From G965267605 sp965267605 (GTDB taxonomy: Bacteria > Bacteroidota > Bacteroidia > Flavobacteriales_E > Vicingaceae), in NCBI GenBank assembly GCA_965267605.1, contig OZ254088.1, positions 3,038,001-3,102,000 on the forward strand: a DNA stretch of 64,000 bases, in the 5' to 3' direction. The notes under the pieces were generated by a model. It had not been told where the DNA came from, made no database searches, and saw only the letters and a program-made list of their open reading frames with translations. Below, piece after piece: positions 15,694 to 24,925 of this stretch (positions are counted from its first letter, which is position 1; each line of letters starts with the position of its first letter). The position numbers and the translations under genes were made by a program.

Positions 15694-18649
15694 ATTCTGC
15701 CTCCTTTGGGAAAATGATTTCATACCTGGCGCCCTCCTGTGAGGAAACGGTAATCTCACCTTGAACTTGATCAACCAATGCATCTACCAGTTGAAGTCCA
15801 AGACTTTCAATGTTCTCCAGATCTGGTTGACTAGTGAATCCTACCCCATCGTCTTCGCAGGTAAGCATCAACTTGTTATCATCTAACTCTCGTAACCGGA
15901 TACTCACCGTACCGGATTCCCTATCCTGGAATGCATATTTATATGAATTGGTCACCAATTCGTTAATGATCAATCCTAGCGGGATGGCGGTTTCTACATC
16001 AATTCGCACGTTGGAATCACATTCGATGAAGTGCTGTATTCTTTCCGCACTACCATAAGAATCGCGGATGGTTTGGCATAATTGGATGAGGTACTGTTCA
16101 AATTCTACTTCGGCAAAATCGGCAGACTGATAGAGCCTTTTGTGAACCAACGCCATAGACATCACCCTGTTCTGTGTGTCTTTTAACGCACGGATGGTCT
16201 CCCTGTCGTCAATCTTTTGTGACTGCAAACTCAAGAGGCTAATAATGACTTGCAGGTTGTTCTTCACCCTGTGGTGCACCTCCTTCAGGAGCACCTCTTT
16301 TTCTTCATTCTTCTTCTCAAGCTCATCCCGCTGTTCCAGAAGCTCAGCTGTTCTTTTCAGAATAAGCGTTTCCAGTTTTACTTTTTCTCTCCTCAGCTTG
16401 TTTACCCGCCAGTAGATCAACCCAACAATGATGATTCCTGAGAAAACCACGATCATCGTATAGAACCACCACGTATCCCAATAGGGTGGTGTGATCTCAA
16501 ATTTCCAGATCGCCTCCTGGGTACTACGGATGCCCGATTCGTTGATTGCCTTGAGCCTAAACGTATATTTCCCTGGCTCCAATCCGGAATAGATCACTTT
16601 CTTGTCTATACTCGCCTTGCTCCATGCATCCTCCCGACCCTCAAGCTTATAGGTGAACGAGACCTGTTCTGGGGAAGTGAATGATACCGAACCAAAAGAG
16701 ATCGTAACCTTATTCAGGTTATAGGGAAGCACCAGGCCAACGGGTAAGCCTGTTTTGATTTCGATACTGTCACTATAATGCTTCCAACCTTCCGCTTCAT
16801 AGTACACCTCAATATCTCTGATATATACCCTTGGTGCAATGAAGTTGCCTTCCTCAGAAATGGGGGTCAGACCCACCAACCCGTTTACTGTTCCCAGCCA
16901 GATTCTTCCGTCATCACCCTTTACGATGGCATTCCTGTTACATTCTATCCCCTCAAAGAGATTCTCCCGTGCATAAGTGTTGATACTGAAGCTGCCATCT
17001 GAATGAAACTTCAGCAGGTTCAGGCTCATCACCCCACTTGATGTTCCCATCCACAACCTGCCTTCATCAATCAAAACACTCTTCACATTGTTGGTCTCCA
17101 AGCCGTCTTCCGTAGTATAGGTAATTACGTTGTTGGATCTTGTGTTCAGCTGTACCAAACCATTGCCATTGGTTGCAATCCAAATGTTTCCCTTCTTGTC
17201 TTCCACAATACCAGTGACGAACGCCCGGGAAAGCGCCTTGCGCCCCACAGGAATAGGGGTACCAGCATCCATTTTATAGAGTCCCGAACCAAACGTGCCG
17301 ATATAAAGCGTTCCTGTTTTCGACAAGTGCAGGATTCTTCCTCCCTTCCCCTTGAAAAACTGATTTCTGTCAAACTCAACTTGCTTACCGTCCTTCAATT
17401 TCGCCAGGCCTTGCTCTCTGGCAACCCACACTGTTCCGTCCAGTTCGCTGAGCACATCGTATACCACACCGCCATAGATGTGCTTCCATGAGCCCCCTTG
17501 TTTCTTGAACAGTCCCAGGTTTGTTGCGTGGTACTCTGTTCCAGCCTTGTCAAAATGGATCTTCCAGATGGAGGCACTGCTGTGCGCTTTTTGTTTGAAC
17601 CGGTCTTCCACATCACCATCCTTTATGTTGTAATAAGCCCGGTTCAGTCCCGTTACCATCAGGTTTCCTTCAGGACCTTTACACACTCCGATCACGTTCT
17701 CATCCTGTAACCCCTCCTTCTGTCCGTACCTTAAGTAGGTATCCCCCATGTATTTAATAATGCCCTTGCCATAGGTTCCCAACCATACATTTCCCTCCCG
17801 GTCCTGCATAATGGTGTGGACCGTATTGGATGGGAGGCCATTGCCCTGATGCAGCATAATTCCTTTTCCATTAGCGTACCGGTACACGCCCCTGCCCGGA
17901 TAGGACACCCAAAGTGCACCTTGCACGTCCTCAAAAACGAACGTGCACCATGAGCCCTCAATATCAAGCACCGGCTCAATGGTTTCCAGATCAAAAGGTC
18001 CTGCATAGGTGCTGACGCAAACCCTGTCTTTATCATACTCCGCCAAATGATACACTCCCTGAAATTTTCCTGAAACCACAGTTACCAGGGCGCCTTCTAT
18101 CAACTCCATGATCTCCCCGCCAGAATTTGCAACCAACACACGTTGCGTGCTTGTTATCAGGGCTGTCTTAAATTCTTGAGATTGTGAGGCGAGCGGTGTA
18201 GGAATCAATCGTATGTTCTTGTAGTCGTAGGTATAAAGTCCATCAGATGTTCCGAAGACCAACCTGCCGTCTGGCGCTTCCTTGATAAAATAGATGGTCT
18301 TGCCCTGGAACTCCTTGTGATCAAAAGTGCGGATACGTTTGTCTTTGTAGTAACAAACACCCCCCTGAAATGTGCCTATCCAAACCTTTCCGTCTCTGGT
18401 TGCATGGAGGGTATTGATGATCTTATCTGTAAGGCCATCTTGAAGTGAATAATTGTCAAAATACGTTCCGTCAAACCTGCTCAGACCACCGGAGGTGGCT
18501 ACCCATAGGTAACCCAACTCGTCTTGCACCAGGTCGTTCGCTTCAGATTGTACCAATCCTTGATGCACAGAGTACTCCTGAAACGCGTACTGCTGAGCAA
18601 AGGCACAAACGGTGGCGAACAAAGCGAGAATTAGCGTTGTTAGGCGCAT
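15692..18649 (-). CDS. Two-component propeller sensor histidine kinase (HisKA_2)
   Basis: 985 residues. After a signal peptide (cut near FAQQ), residues about 25-600 carry repeated propeller blades with the two-component-regulator pattern (LWVATSGGLSRFDG, VWIGTFQGGVCYY, VWLGTYGKGIIKY, IWIATNGNGLVQL and others). A Y_Y_Y domain follows (FTYKLEGREDAWSKAS). One transmembrane helix lies near residue 735-755. The cytoplasmic part has HisKA_2 with KEVHHRVKNNLQVIISLLSL and an HATPase_c domain (NELVTNSYKYAF, EDDGVGF). There is no fused receiver or DNA-binding domain, unlike Bacteroides hybrid systems of this shape, and no response regulator next door. Periplasmic ligand unknown. Confidence 0.93.
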   Translation of the reverse strand: MRLTTLILALFATVCAFAQQYAFQEYSVHQGLVQSEANDLVQDELGYLWVATSGGLSRFDGTYFDNYSLQDGLTDKIINTLHATRDGKVWIGTFQGGVCYYKDKRIRTFDHKEFQGKTIYFIKEAPDGRLVFGTSDGLYTYDYKNIRLIPTPLASQSQEFKTALITSTQRVLVANSGGEIMELIEGALVTVVSGKFQGVYHLAEYDKDRVCVSTYAGPFDLETIEPVLDIEGSWCTFVFEDVQGALWVSYPGRGVYRYANGKGIMLHQGNGLPSNTVHTIMQDREGNVWLGTYGKGIIKYMGDTYLRYGQKEGLQDENVIGVCKGPEGNLMVTGLNRAYYNIKDGDVEDRFKQKAHSSASIWKIHFDKAGTEYHATNLGLFKKQGGSWKHIYGGVVYDVLSELDGTVWVAREQGLAKLKDGKQVEFDRNQFFKGKGGRILHLSKTGTLYIGTFGSGLYKMDAGTPIPVGRKALSRAFVTGIVEDKKGNIWIATNGNGLVQLNTRSNNVITYTTEDGLETNNVKSVLIDEGRLWMGTSSGVMSLNLLKFHSDGSFSINTYARENLFEGIECNRNAIVKGDDGRIWLGTVNGLVGLTPISEEGNFIAPRVYIRDIEVYYEAEGWKHYSDSIEIKTGLPVGLVLPYNLNKVTISFGSVSFTSPEQVSFTYKLEGREDAWSKASIDKKVIYSGLEPGKYTFRLKAINESGIRSTQEAIWKFEITPPYWDTWWFYTMIVVFSGIIIVGLIYWRVNKLRREKVKLETLILKRTAELLEQRDELEKKNEEKEVLLKEVHHRVKNNLQVIISLLSLQSQKIDDRETIRALKDTQNRVMSMALVHKRLYQSADFAEVEFEQYLIQLCQTIRDSYGSAERIQHFIECDSNVRIDVETAIPLGLIINELVTNSYKYAFQDRESGTVSIRLRELDDNKLMLTCEDDGVGFTSQPDLENIESLGLQLVDALVDQVQGEITVSSQEGARYEIIFPKEAE

Positions 18650-18727
18650 ACTGGAAAGATACAGTTTTTGCGGTGTGCTGTAGTCAGTTGGTAGTTTGCT
18701 AAATTCGCTGTCAATAAATTATTGTAC

Positions 18728-19048
18728 ATGATTAAAGAGATTACGGTTACAGAGCTCAAGGAAATGATGGACAGGGGTGATGATTTCCAATTGGTTGATG
18801 TAAGGGAAGCGCATGAGATTGATATCTGCACATTGAACGGAGTTCACATTCCGTTGGCCACAATTCCTAACAGTGTTGAACAGATTGCAAAAGACAAGCC
18901 TGTTGTAATTCACTGCCGAAGCGGTAAAAGAAGCGCTTCAGCTATTCAGTTTCTTCAGCAAAATGCTGGTTATGAAAACCTGATCAATTTGGCTGGGGGC
19001 ATTCTTGCGTGGGCTGATGAGATCGACCCTGAAATGGAACAGTACTAG
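18728..19048 (+). CDS. Rhodanese-like domain protein
   Basis: A single 106-residue rhodanese domain. The active-site loop is HCRSGKRSASA with the catalytic Cys, so it is likely an active sulfurtransferase or sulfur carrier. FQLVDVREAHEIDIC is the usual strand before CH2-type motifs. The ATG at 18728 was chosen over a TTG two codons earlier. It is followed after two nt by a TerC gene, then two unknown genes, all on the same strand with gaps or overlaps of four nt or less. Confidence 0.9.
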   Translation: MIKEITVTELKEMMDRGDDFQLVDVREAHEIDICTLNGVHIPLATIPNSVEQIAKDKPVVIHCRSGKRSASAIQFLQQNAGYENLINLAGGILAWADEIDPEMEQY

Positions 19049-19050
19049 CA

Positions 19051-19779
19051 ATGCTTGAAACCTTATCAGCATTAACCACGGCAGAGGGGTGGATTGCCCT
19101 TCTGACACTTACGTTTCTTGAAATAGTTCTGGGGATAGACAACATCATCTTCATTTCTATAGTAGCCAATAAGCTTCCCGATCACCAGGAAAAACGCGCC
19201 AGAAATGTTGGACTGTTGTTGGCTATGGGTACGCGCGTTGGATTGCTGTTTGCAATTACGTGGTTAATGAGCCTGAAACAAGAGCTCTTTTCTGTATTCG
19301 ATCATGGTTTCTCTGGAAGAGACTTGATCCTTGCGGCAGGGGGGTTATTTCTTATGGGAAAGGCCACCCTGGAAATACACGAAAAAATGGCGCGGGAAGA
19401 GCACGAGGAAGATTCTGGTGGCAAACCATCCGGCTTTGCAATGACGCTGGTTCAAATCGTCCTGTTGGATATCGTGTTCTCTTTCGATTCTATTCTAACG
19501 GCTGTTGGACTAACGGAAGACATTGCACTTATGATCATTGCCGTTGTTGTCGCTATCCTAATCATGATGCTTTATGCAGGAAGGATTTCTGCTTTGATCC
19601 GAAGATTGCCAACACTACAAATCCTCGCGCTATCCTTTCTTATCCTAATTGGGTTTATGTTGGTGGCGGAATCATTGCATCAACACATACCAAAAGGATA
19701 CATTTACTTCGCGGTAATCTTCTCGCTCATTGTAGAGCTCATCAACATTAGAATTCGAAAGAGAAGAAGTAAGGCATAG
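19051..19779 (+). CDS. TerC family integral membrane protein
   Basis: 242 residues with seven hydrophobic segments. FLEIVLGIDNIIFISIVANKL near the start and IVLLDIVFSFDSILTAVGL in the middle carry the paired Glu/Asp and Asp residues conserved in TerC proteins. Family members are linked to tellurite resistance and to manganese export that metallates secreted proteins; which applies here is not known. A short charged cytoplasmic loop with Glu/His (HEEDSGG) separates the two halves. It lies in a four-gene cluster behind the rhodanese gene. Confidence 0.92.
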   Translation: MLETLSALTTAEGWIALLTLTFLEIVLGIDNIIFISIVANKLPDHQEKRARNVGLLLAMGTRVGLLFAITWLMSLKQELFSVFDHGFSGRDLILAAGGLFLMGKATLEIHEKMAREEHEEDSGGKPSGFAMTLVQIVLLDIVFSFDSILTAVGLTEDIALMIIAVVVAILIMMLYAGRISALIRRLPTLQILALSFLILIGFMLVAESLHQHIPKGYIYFAVIFSLIVELINIRIRKRRSKA

Positions 19780-19781
19780 AT

Positions 19782-20315
19782 ATGAATACGGTTCATTTCA
19801 ATTTCAATGACTACATCACGGAGCGTCCTTTTGAGAACTGCAAGTCCTGCGGAGTTTCTCTTGAGCACCTTCCTTTCGTTGTAGAAAAAGGGCTTTGGCA
19901 ACAGCATGGTTTGGCAGAGCCTACCGTTGTATTTGAGATAGCGATGTGTTTAAACTGTGCCGAGGAACATCGGCAATCTTTGAGCGCCTCTTCGATGCAA
20001 AAAATCCAAACCTACTTTGAGGAAAATGCAGACACTGCTGCCATGCAGTCTCATACACCCGGTGGCCTGGAAACCTGTGTAGTATCTGGAAAAAACGTAA
20101 GCGAGCTGGAAGAGGTACAGTTTTATGCCTATTTCGTTCCAGGTATGGAGAATCCGGCTGCCTCTTATGCCGTTTCTGGAGAGGTGATGGAGCAAGTAAT
20201 AGAGTTGTTGTCGGCCGAAACAAGAGATGAAATCGATGATTTCATGGAGCGCAATTTTGGATTGCCTCCTGAATACAAGAACAGGCTTGTTGGGCGCAAA
20301 TTGATCTTGGTATGA
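19782..20315 (+). CDS. Unknown protein with two CxxC pairs
   Basis: 177 residues, no signal peptide or membrane segment. CKSCGV near residue 21 and CLNCAEEH near residue 58 could form one zinc site. The remainder is acidic and helical. A third Cys occurs in LETCVVSGKNVSELE near residue 103, where the local pattern C-x-x-S-G-K might be a second, degraded metal knuckle. I do not recognise the family. It starts two nt after terC and its stop overlaps the next start (ATGA), so it probably works with its neighbours. Confidence 0.75.
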   Translation: MNTVHFNFNDYITERPFENCKSCGVSLEHLPFVVEKGLWQQHGLAEPTVVFEIAMCLNCAEEHRQSLSASSMQKIQTYFEENADTAAMQSHTPGGLETCVVSGKNVSELEEVQFYAYFVPGMENPAASYAVSGEVMEQVIELLSAETRDEIDDFMERNFGLPPEYKNRLVGRKLILV

Positions 20316-20767
20316 GTGAGAAGAAAGCAAGTGGTTGCGGGTTCATTGTATTCCTCGTAGCACTATTAGGATTGGTTGTTTTCACCTTCACCATCTTCTG
20401 GATATATGGATCCCTTGGGGCCTCCCTGGTGAAGACTTTATCGGAAATGGAGGGGCCAAAAGAATTAAAACAGTTTAGCACCGAGGTGTGGACCAGTCCC
20501 TATCTTGATTCCCACAAGTCGAAACGCGCGGACATGCTTCCCGACCTTATCTATGCGCATTTGGAGGATGGTATGAGCAAAAGTGACGTACTGGAACTCT
20601 GTGGACCAACCGATCGTGAAGCACAGGATACTTTGGTGTATTTCGTTGGGCCCACAATAACCCTAGATGGGCAACAAGTTTCAAGAGAATTCAAGCTCGA
20701 GTTTCGAGGAGATAAAATGGCCGGTGTTTGGCTACCTCAACTACCTCTTTCAACCGTGCAACAATAA
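20312..20767 (+). CDS. Unknown single-pass membrane protein
   Basis: 151 residues. After MSEKKASGCG a hydrophobic segment (about residues 11-32) anchors the protein, with the rest probably outside the cytoplasmic membrane. The C-terminal part, from about residue 78 (LEDGMSKSDVLELCGPTDREAQDTLVYFVG), resembles the SmpA/OmlA-like pattern in which a short helix with Gly-x-x-x-x-x-[LV]-GxP is followed by strands; this is a weak resemblance. It ends the rhodanese-TerC cluster. Confidence 0.7.
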   Translation: MSEKKASGCGFIVFLVALLGLVVFTFTIFWIYGSLGASLVKTLSEMEGPKELKQFSTEVWTSPYLDSHKSKRADMLPDLIYAHLEDGMSKSDVLELCGPTDREAQDTLVYFVGPTITLDGQQVSREFKLEFRGDKMAGVWLPQLPLSTVQQ

Positions 20768-20820
20768 ATTTTCTTACGTGCGATAAATGCAATAAATTCG
20801 CACAATTCTAAACCTAACCA

Positions 20821-22071
20821 TTGAGACTTCGCGGGTTCATATTTGTATTAAGTGTTGTGCTTTGGGGGTGTTCTTCTGAACCCCAAACAGATGTTACAAC
20901 AGATCCTACTCCAACAACAGAGCATAAGTTGCTTGCCGGTAACTGGCGAGCCGCCCTTAACCTTGGGGAAGAAGAGCTTCCGTTCAATTTTATTGTGGAA
21001 GATGATCACATCATGATCATCAATGGTGAAGAACGCATCCGGCTGGAAGACATTTCCATCGAGGAGGATTCGTTCATTTTCCGATTACCCTTGTTTGATT
21101 CTGAATTTGTTGGTCGTTTTCACAATGATTCTCTAATCCAAGGCATCTGGAGAAACTACAACAAGGGCAAGGCATATGAGATTCCTTTCGTTGCAGAATA
21201 TGGGAAGGATTACCGCTTTGTAACCGAAGAAACGGATGAACCTACACTAATTGGCGGTTCCTGGGAGGTGGATTTTAGTCCGGGTACAGATGAAATGTAT
21301 AAGGCTAAGGCCATCTTCAAAAATGATGGTAACAAGCTCTTTGGAACATTCCTGACTGAAACTGGTGATTACCGGTTCCTTGAAGGTTGTGAGGTGAACA
21401 ACAAGCTGTACTTGTCTTGTTTCGATGGTTCACACGCCTTCCTGTTTAAAGCTGATAGAACGGAGTCGGATTCATTGAAAGGCACATTCTGGAGTGGCAC
21501 ACATTGGAAGGAGTCTTGGGTTGCTGCCCGCAACAATGATTTTGAGTTGAAGCACCCTGATTCCCTTACGCACCTTGTTGTAAACAACGAGAAGATCAAT
21601 TTCAATCTTCCGGATGCGGAAAATAATATGGTTTCCCTTAGCGATGCCCGGTTCCAAGACAAGGTGGTGATCGTTCAGATCATGGGTACATGGTGTCCCA
21701 ACTGTATGGATGAAACTGAGTTCTACGCTGAACTTTACAAGAAGTATAAATCTCTTGGTTTAGAGATCGTAGCCGTTGCGTTCGAGAAGAACAATGAAGT
21801 AGATAAGTTCAAAGAGAATCTCGATCGGGTATGTAAGAAGTATGATTGCAGTTACACACATGTATTGGGCGGTAAAGCGGATAAAAGTCACGCCCATGAG
21901 ATCTTCCCTATGCTGAACAATGTAATTGCCTATCCTACTTCAATCTTTATTGACAAGCAGGGAAATGTGCGTAAGGTTCATACAGGTTTCTATGGTCCGG
22001 GAACTGGTGATTATTATACGAGATACAGAACTGAGATCATTGAGCTGCTTGAGTCCATGCTACGGGAATAG
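20821..22071 (+). CDS. TlpA-like thioredoxin-fold lipoprotein
   Basis: 416 residues from a TTG start at 20821. The signal peptide ends in the lipobox LWGC with Cys at residue 17 and then SSEPQTD. Residues about 35-245 form two repeated beta-rich blocks (LLAGNWRAALNLG and LIGGSWEVDFSPG), and residues about 270-416 form a TlpA/ResA-type thioredoxin domain with the redox pair WCPNC in IMGTWCPNCMDETEFY. It probably reduces or isomerises disulfides in the periplasm. The stop overlaps the 3' end of the convergent 88-residue gene by 12 nt. Confidence 0.88.
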   Translation: MRLRGFIFVLSVVLWGCSSEPQTDVTTDPTPTTEHKLLAGNWRAALNLGEEELPFNFIVEDDHIMIINGEERIRLEDISIEEDSFIFRLPLFDSEFVGRFHNDSLIQGIWRNYNKGKAYEIPFVAEYGKDYRFVTEETDEPTLIGGSWEVDFSPGTDEMYKAKAIFKNDGNKLFGTFLTETGDYRFLEGCEVNNKLYLSCFDGSHAFLFKADRTESDSLKGTFWSGTHWKESWVAARNNDFELKHPDSLTHLVVNNEKINFNLPDAENNMVSLSDARFQDKVVIVQIMGTWCPNCMDETEFYAELYKKYKSLGLEIVAVAFEKNNEVDKFKENLDRVCKKYDCSYTHVLGGKADKSHAHEIFPMLNNVIAYPTSIFIDKQGNVRKVHTGFYGPGTGDYYTRYRTEIIELLESMLRE

Positions 22072-22326
22072 GGCTCCAGTCTCAATCTTAGTCTTCTCCT
22101 TTTCTTCCTTTTCCGATTTATTGTCGAGTACGAAGATCAATACGATCAATAGGATAAGCAGAACGATCAGGTAGAACAACCGCTTCTTTCCAAAGCTGGG
22201 TCGCTTGGTCATCTTTCGGTGTCCCTGAAGAACTTTATTGAAGTCCTGGTAAGCAGCAACCTCATCGGAAGAGAGTCTCTTTCTTCCGAGCACAACCTTA
22301 TTCTTATGCTTGTTTACTTCTGCCAT
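22060..22326 (-). CDS. Small single-pass membrane protein coupled to ECF sigma factor
   Basis: 88 residues. The first 48 residues are basic and soluble, then a strong transmembrane helix (about residues 49-67, LFYLIVLLILLIVLIFVL) and a short charged tail. The start lies 13 nt inside the 3' end of the sigma-factor gene, an arrangement typical of sigma/anti-sigma pairs, but the protein has no recognised anti-sigma or zinc-binding motif. Acting as a membrane anchor or regulator for the sigma factor is inference from position and topology only. Confidence 0.72.
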   Translation of the reverse strand: MAEVNKHKNKVVLGRKRLSSDEVAAYQDFNKVLQGHRKMTKRPSFGKKRLFYLIVLLILLIVLIFVLDNKSEKEEKEKTKIETGALFP

Positions 22327-22871
22327 TCTTCCAACTTTTTCTTCAACTTATCTAACACCCTATAGGTCTTTACTTTGGCATTGTTTTCGGTAATTCCAAG
22401 TATCGTTCCTATATCTCTGAAAGACATCTTTTCAAAGTACCTCATTTCCAGCAATAGTACATCCGATTCATCTGCTTCCTGCAGCAATCTGATAAGCATT
22501 TCCTGGTTCTCATCTTTACCCAGATCACTTTCGTCCAATTCCGTACCTAGTCCCTTCAGTTCCGCTTGATCAACACTTATAGTTCTTTGCTTTTTGACCT
22601 GTCGGTAATGCATGTTAACCTCATTCACTGCTATTCTAAATAGCCAGGCCTTAAAGGGAGCACCCGTAGGTTTATACCTGCTGAGGTTTGAAAGCGCTTT
22701 GATGAAAACCTGAGAAGTAAGGTCAGCTGCAAGATCCGGACTATCAACGCGATTATATATGAATCGAAATATGCGTTCATGATTGGCTTGATACAAAGGG
22801 GCGAAATGCGCAGGGTTCTTCTGCGCAGCCAATATTAACTTTCTCTCTTCCCGTATATGTTTGTCGCTCAT
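22314..22871 (-). CDS. ECF-type RNA polymerase sigma factor
   Basis: 185 residues from ATG 22871; a TTG 17 codons upstream is possible but adds an unlikely leader. Region 2 is seen at LYQANHERIFRFIYNRV and PDLAADLTSQVFIKALSNL, ending in APFKAWLFRIAVNEVNMHYR. Region 4 is DESDVLLLEMRYFEKMSFRDIGTILGITENNAKVKTYR with a helix-turn-helix. The intervening acidic linker is typical. A GGAG sequence precedes the chosen ATG. It is followed by, and overlaps, a small membrane protein gene and is preceded directly by the M28 peptidase gene. Confidence 0.93.
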   Translation of the reverse strand: MSDKHIREERKLILAAQKNPAHFAPLYQANHERIFRFIYNRVDSPDLAADLTSQVFIKALSNLSRYKPTGAPFKAWLFRIAVNEVNMHYRQVKKQRTISVDQAELKGLGTELDESDLGKDENQEMLIRLLQEADESDVLLLEMRYFEKMSFRDIGTILGITENNAKVKTYRVLDKLKKKLEEWQK

Positions 22872-22922
22872 GAACGGACTCCGTGCTTGACTATAGAATG
22901 CTAAGCACCGGAAAAGATACAA

Positions 22923-24491
22923 TCATTGTTCCTTCGCTGGAACATCTCTTAACAATGCCTTGTCGCGATTTGCAATTTCCCAGGCAGTAAGAAATACCAA
23001 TCTGGTGATCTTCTCCATTTTCTCAAAATGGATCTTCTCTACCGTGTCTGTTGGTTTATGATAATCTGCATGAACACCGTTGAAGTAGAATATGACAGGC
23101 ACACCCTTGCTTGCAAAGTTGAAATGGTCCGACCGATAATAGTATCGGTTAGGATCCTTTTCATCATTGTACTTATAATTCAGTTCTAACCTGTCAAATG
23201 CCTTGTTCACGTTCTCGCTCAAGTTGTGCAACTCGGTGGAAATTCTGTCTGAGCCGATCAGGTAAACGTAATTCGGGTTATTGGCATGGTCCTTATCCAG
23301 TCGTCCAATCATATCGATGTTCAGATCAGCGACCATAGTTTCAGTTGCTACCGGTGGGTCGCTCATGAAATACCTTGAACCCAGTAAACCTTTTTCCTCA
23401 CCTGCAAAATTGAGAAAGACAATAGTTCTCTTAGGTTTGAATCCAGCATCAGCTGCCTTTTTGAATGCTTCTGCAATCTCCATGACGCCTACGGTTCCAG
23501 AACCATCATCATCTGCACCATTGTTTATTTCACCGTTGATCACTCCAATATGATCGTAATGAGATGTGATAAACAAATACTCATTCTTATGTGTGGTTCC
23601 TTCTATAGATGCAATCATGTTAGCAGACTCACAACTCTTGATGTTGCCTTCTGCCTTCACCTCAAACGAAACTGGGATTTTCTGACTTACACTTTGACCT
23701 GTTTTCTTGATTGTCTTGGATACTTTCTTGAAATCTATGTGCGCTCCAAATGCTTCAACCGCTGCATCATTCGACAAGTGAACTGAAAGGAAATGATACG
23801 CATTGTCTTTTCCATAGTCTATAAACATGCGAGGTCGCTTGAGGCGTTTCTTCCACTTGTCAACCTTCACCAACATGTCCTTTCTTATCACAATTAACCC
23901 AAGCGCTCCAGCCTTCTTTGCTCTTTTTCGTTTCAGATCAGGATTGTTGGTCCAGTCTGATGGATCCGCCTCCCCAGAGATCATTGATACGCCCTTTTTC
24001 CCAACAGGCTCATTATCCAGCACCACAAGGATCTTACCCTTGGCATCGAGATTTTTGTAATCGCTGTATCGCTCATCGTCTATGCCATAGCCTGCAAAAA
24101 CAACATCAGGTTGTTTCACGTGCCCATCTAACATTCCGGAAGGACACAAGTATTCTTCGATGTGCTCCAAAGGCTTGTCACCAACCTTTACCGTTAGTGC
24201 TTTAGGGTTCTGAATGATTATTGGTAATGTCTGACGAAACCTATCATTTGTAAGGAACGGTTTGAGCTGCAACCCCTCATAATGTTTCATTATATACTGA
24301 CTTGCCAACTCTTGCCCCTTCTTGCAGGTTTCCCGCCCCTCATACTCATCTGACGCCAGCACCGTAAGATGCTTCTTCAAATCTTCTCCGGTAATCGTGT
24401 TCGCATACTTCAAAGCATTTGCATCAATGCTATATGTCTGAGCTCGACCACCTAGTGCTACTAAACACAGTATGAAAACAATGTATCTCAC
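22923..24491 (-). CDS. Secreted M28 family zinc peptidase (aminopeptidase)
   Basis: 522 residues with a signal peptide cut after GGRAQ (about residue 18). A protease-associated insert occupies residues about 125-270. The M28 zinc ligands lie in SHYDHIGV, NNGADDDGSGTVGVMEIA, NFAGEEKGLLGSRYF (catalytic/metal Glu pair), NIDMIGRLD and YRSDHFNFASKGVPVIFY. It likely removes N-terminal residues from peptides in the periplasm or outside. There is no sorting domain. The start overlaps the rpiB stop (ATGA). Confidence 0.93.
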   Translation of the reverse strand: MRYIVFILCLVALGGRAQTYSIDANALKYANTITGEDLKKHLTVLASDEYEGRETCKKGQELASQYIMKHYEGLQLKPFLTNDRFRQTLPIIIQNPKALTVKVGDKPLEHIEEYLCPSGMLDGHVKQPDVVFAGYGIDDERYSDYKNLDAKGKILVVLDNEPVGKKGVSMISGEADPSDWTNNPDLKRKRAKKAGALGLIVIRKDMLVKVDKWKKRLKRPRMFIDYGKDNAYHFLSVHLSNDAAVEAFGAHIDFKKVSKTIKKTGQSVSQKIPVSFEVKAEGNIKSCESANMIASIEGTTHKNEYLFITSHYDHIGVINGEINNGADDDGSGTVGVMEIAEAFKKAADAGFKPKRTIVFLNFAGEEKGLLGSRYFMSDPPVATETMVADLNIDMIGRLDKDHANNPNYVYLIGSDRISTELHNLSENVNKAFDRLELNYKYNDEKDPNRYYYRSDHFNFASKGVPVIFYFNGVHADYHKPTDTVEKIHFEKMEKITRLVFLTAWEIANRDKALLRDVPAKEQ

Positions 24492-24925
24492 AGATCTATT
24501 TTGTTTACTCTTCTCTCGTGTCTCCCCCCCTCAAAGTCCGTACTGAAAAACGTTCTGACACAATCCATTGCGGTTTCATCATCAACAAACCTGGCAGGTA
24601 GTGACAGCACATTAGCGTTGTTGTGTTCTCTGGCTAATTGCGCCAACTCACTATTCCAGCAAATAGCTGCCCGAATACCATTGTGCTTGTTCGCTGCCAT
24701 GCTTATACCGTTACCCGATCCGCAGATCAGTATACCCATTTCAAATTCTCCACCTGTAATCGCATCCGCCAGGGGATGTGCAAAATCCGGATAGTCACAG
24801 CTTTCTTCAGACGCAGTTCCAACATCCCTTATTTCAATGTTCATGCCAGAAAGTGCTGTTTTAACCTTTTGTTTCAGCTCATACCCAGCGTGATCTGATC
24901 CAATAATTACCCGATCAACCTGCAT
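24488..24925 (-). CDS. rpiB: Ribose-5-phosphate isomerase B
   Basis: Interconverts ribose-5-phosphate and ribulose-5-phosphate in the pentose phosphate pathway. 145 residues, usual length. IGSDHAGYELKQKVK at the N-terminus, the catalytic Cys in LICGSGNGISMAANKHNGIRAA and REHNNANVLSLPARF are the family signatures. It is the first gene of the minus-strand run rpiB - M28 peptidase - sigma factor - membrane protein. Confidence 0.95.
   Translation of the reverse strand: MQVDRVIIGSDHAGYELKQKVKTALSGMNIEIRDVGTASEESCDYPDFAHPLADAITGGEFEMGILICGSGNGISMAANKHNGIRAAICWNSELAQLAREHNNANVLSLPARFVDDETAMDCVRTFFSTDFEGGRHERRVNKIDL

Noticed and set aside
24111..24126. TGTTTCACGTG resembling a parS half site inside the M28 peptidase gene
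   Set aside because: Only the left half matches; the right half (CCCAT instead of AAACA) breaks the palindrome.
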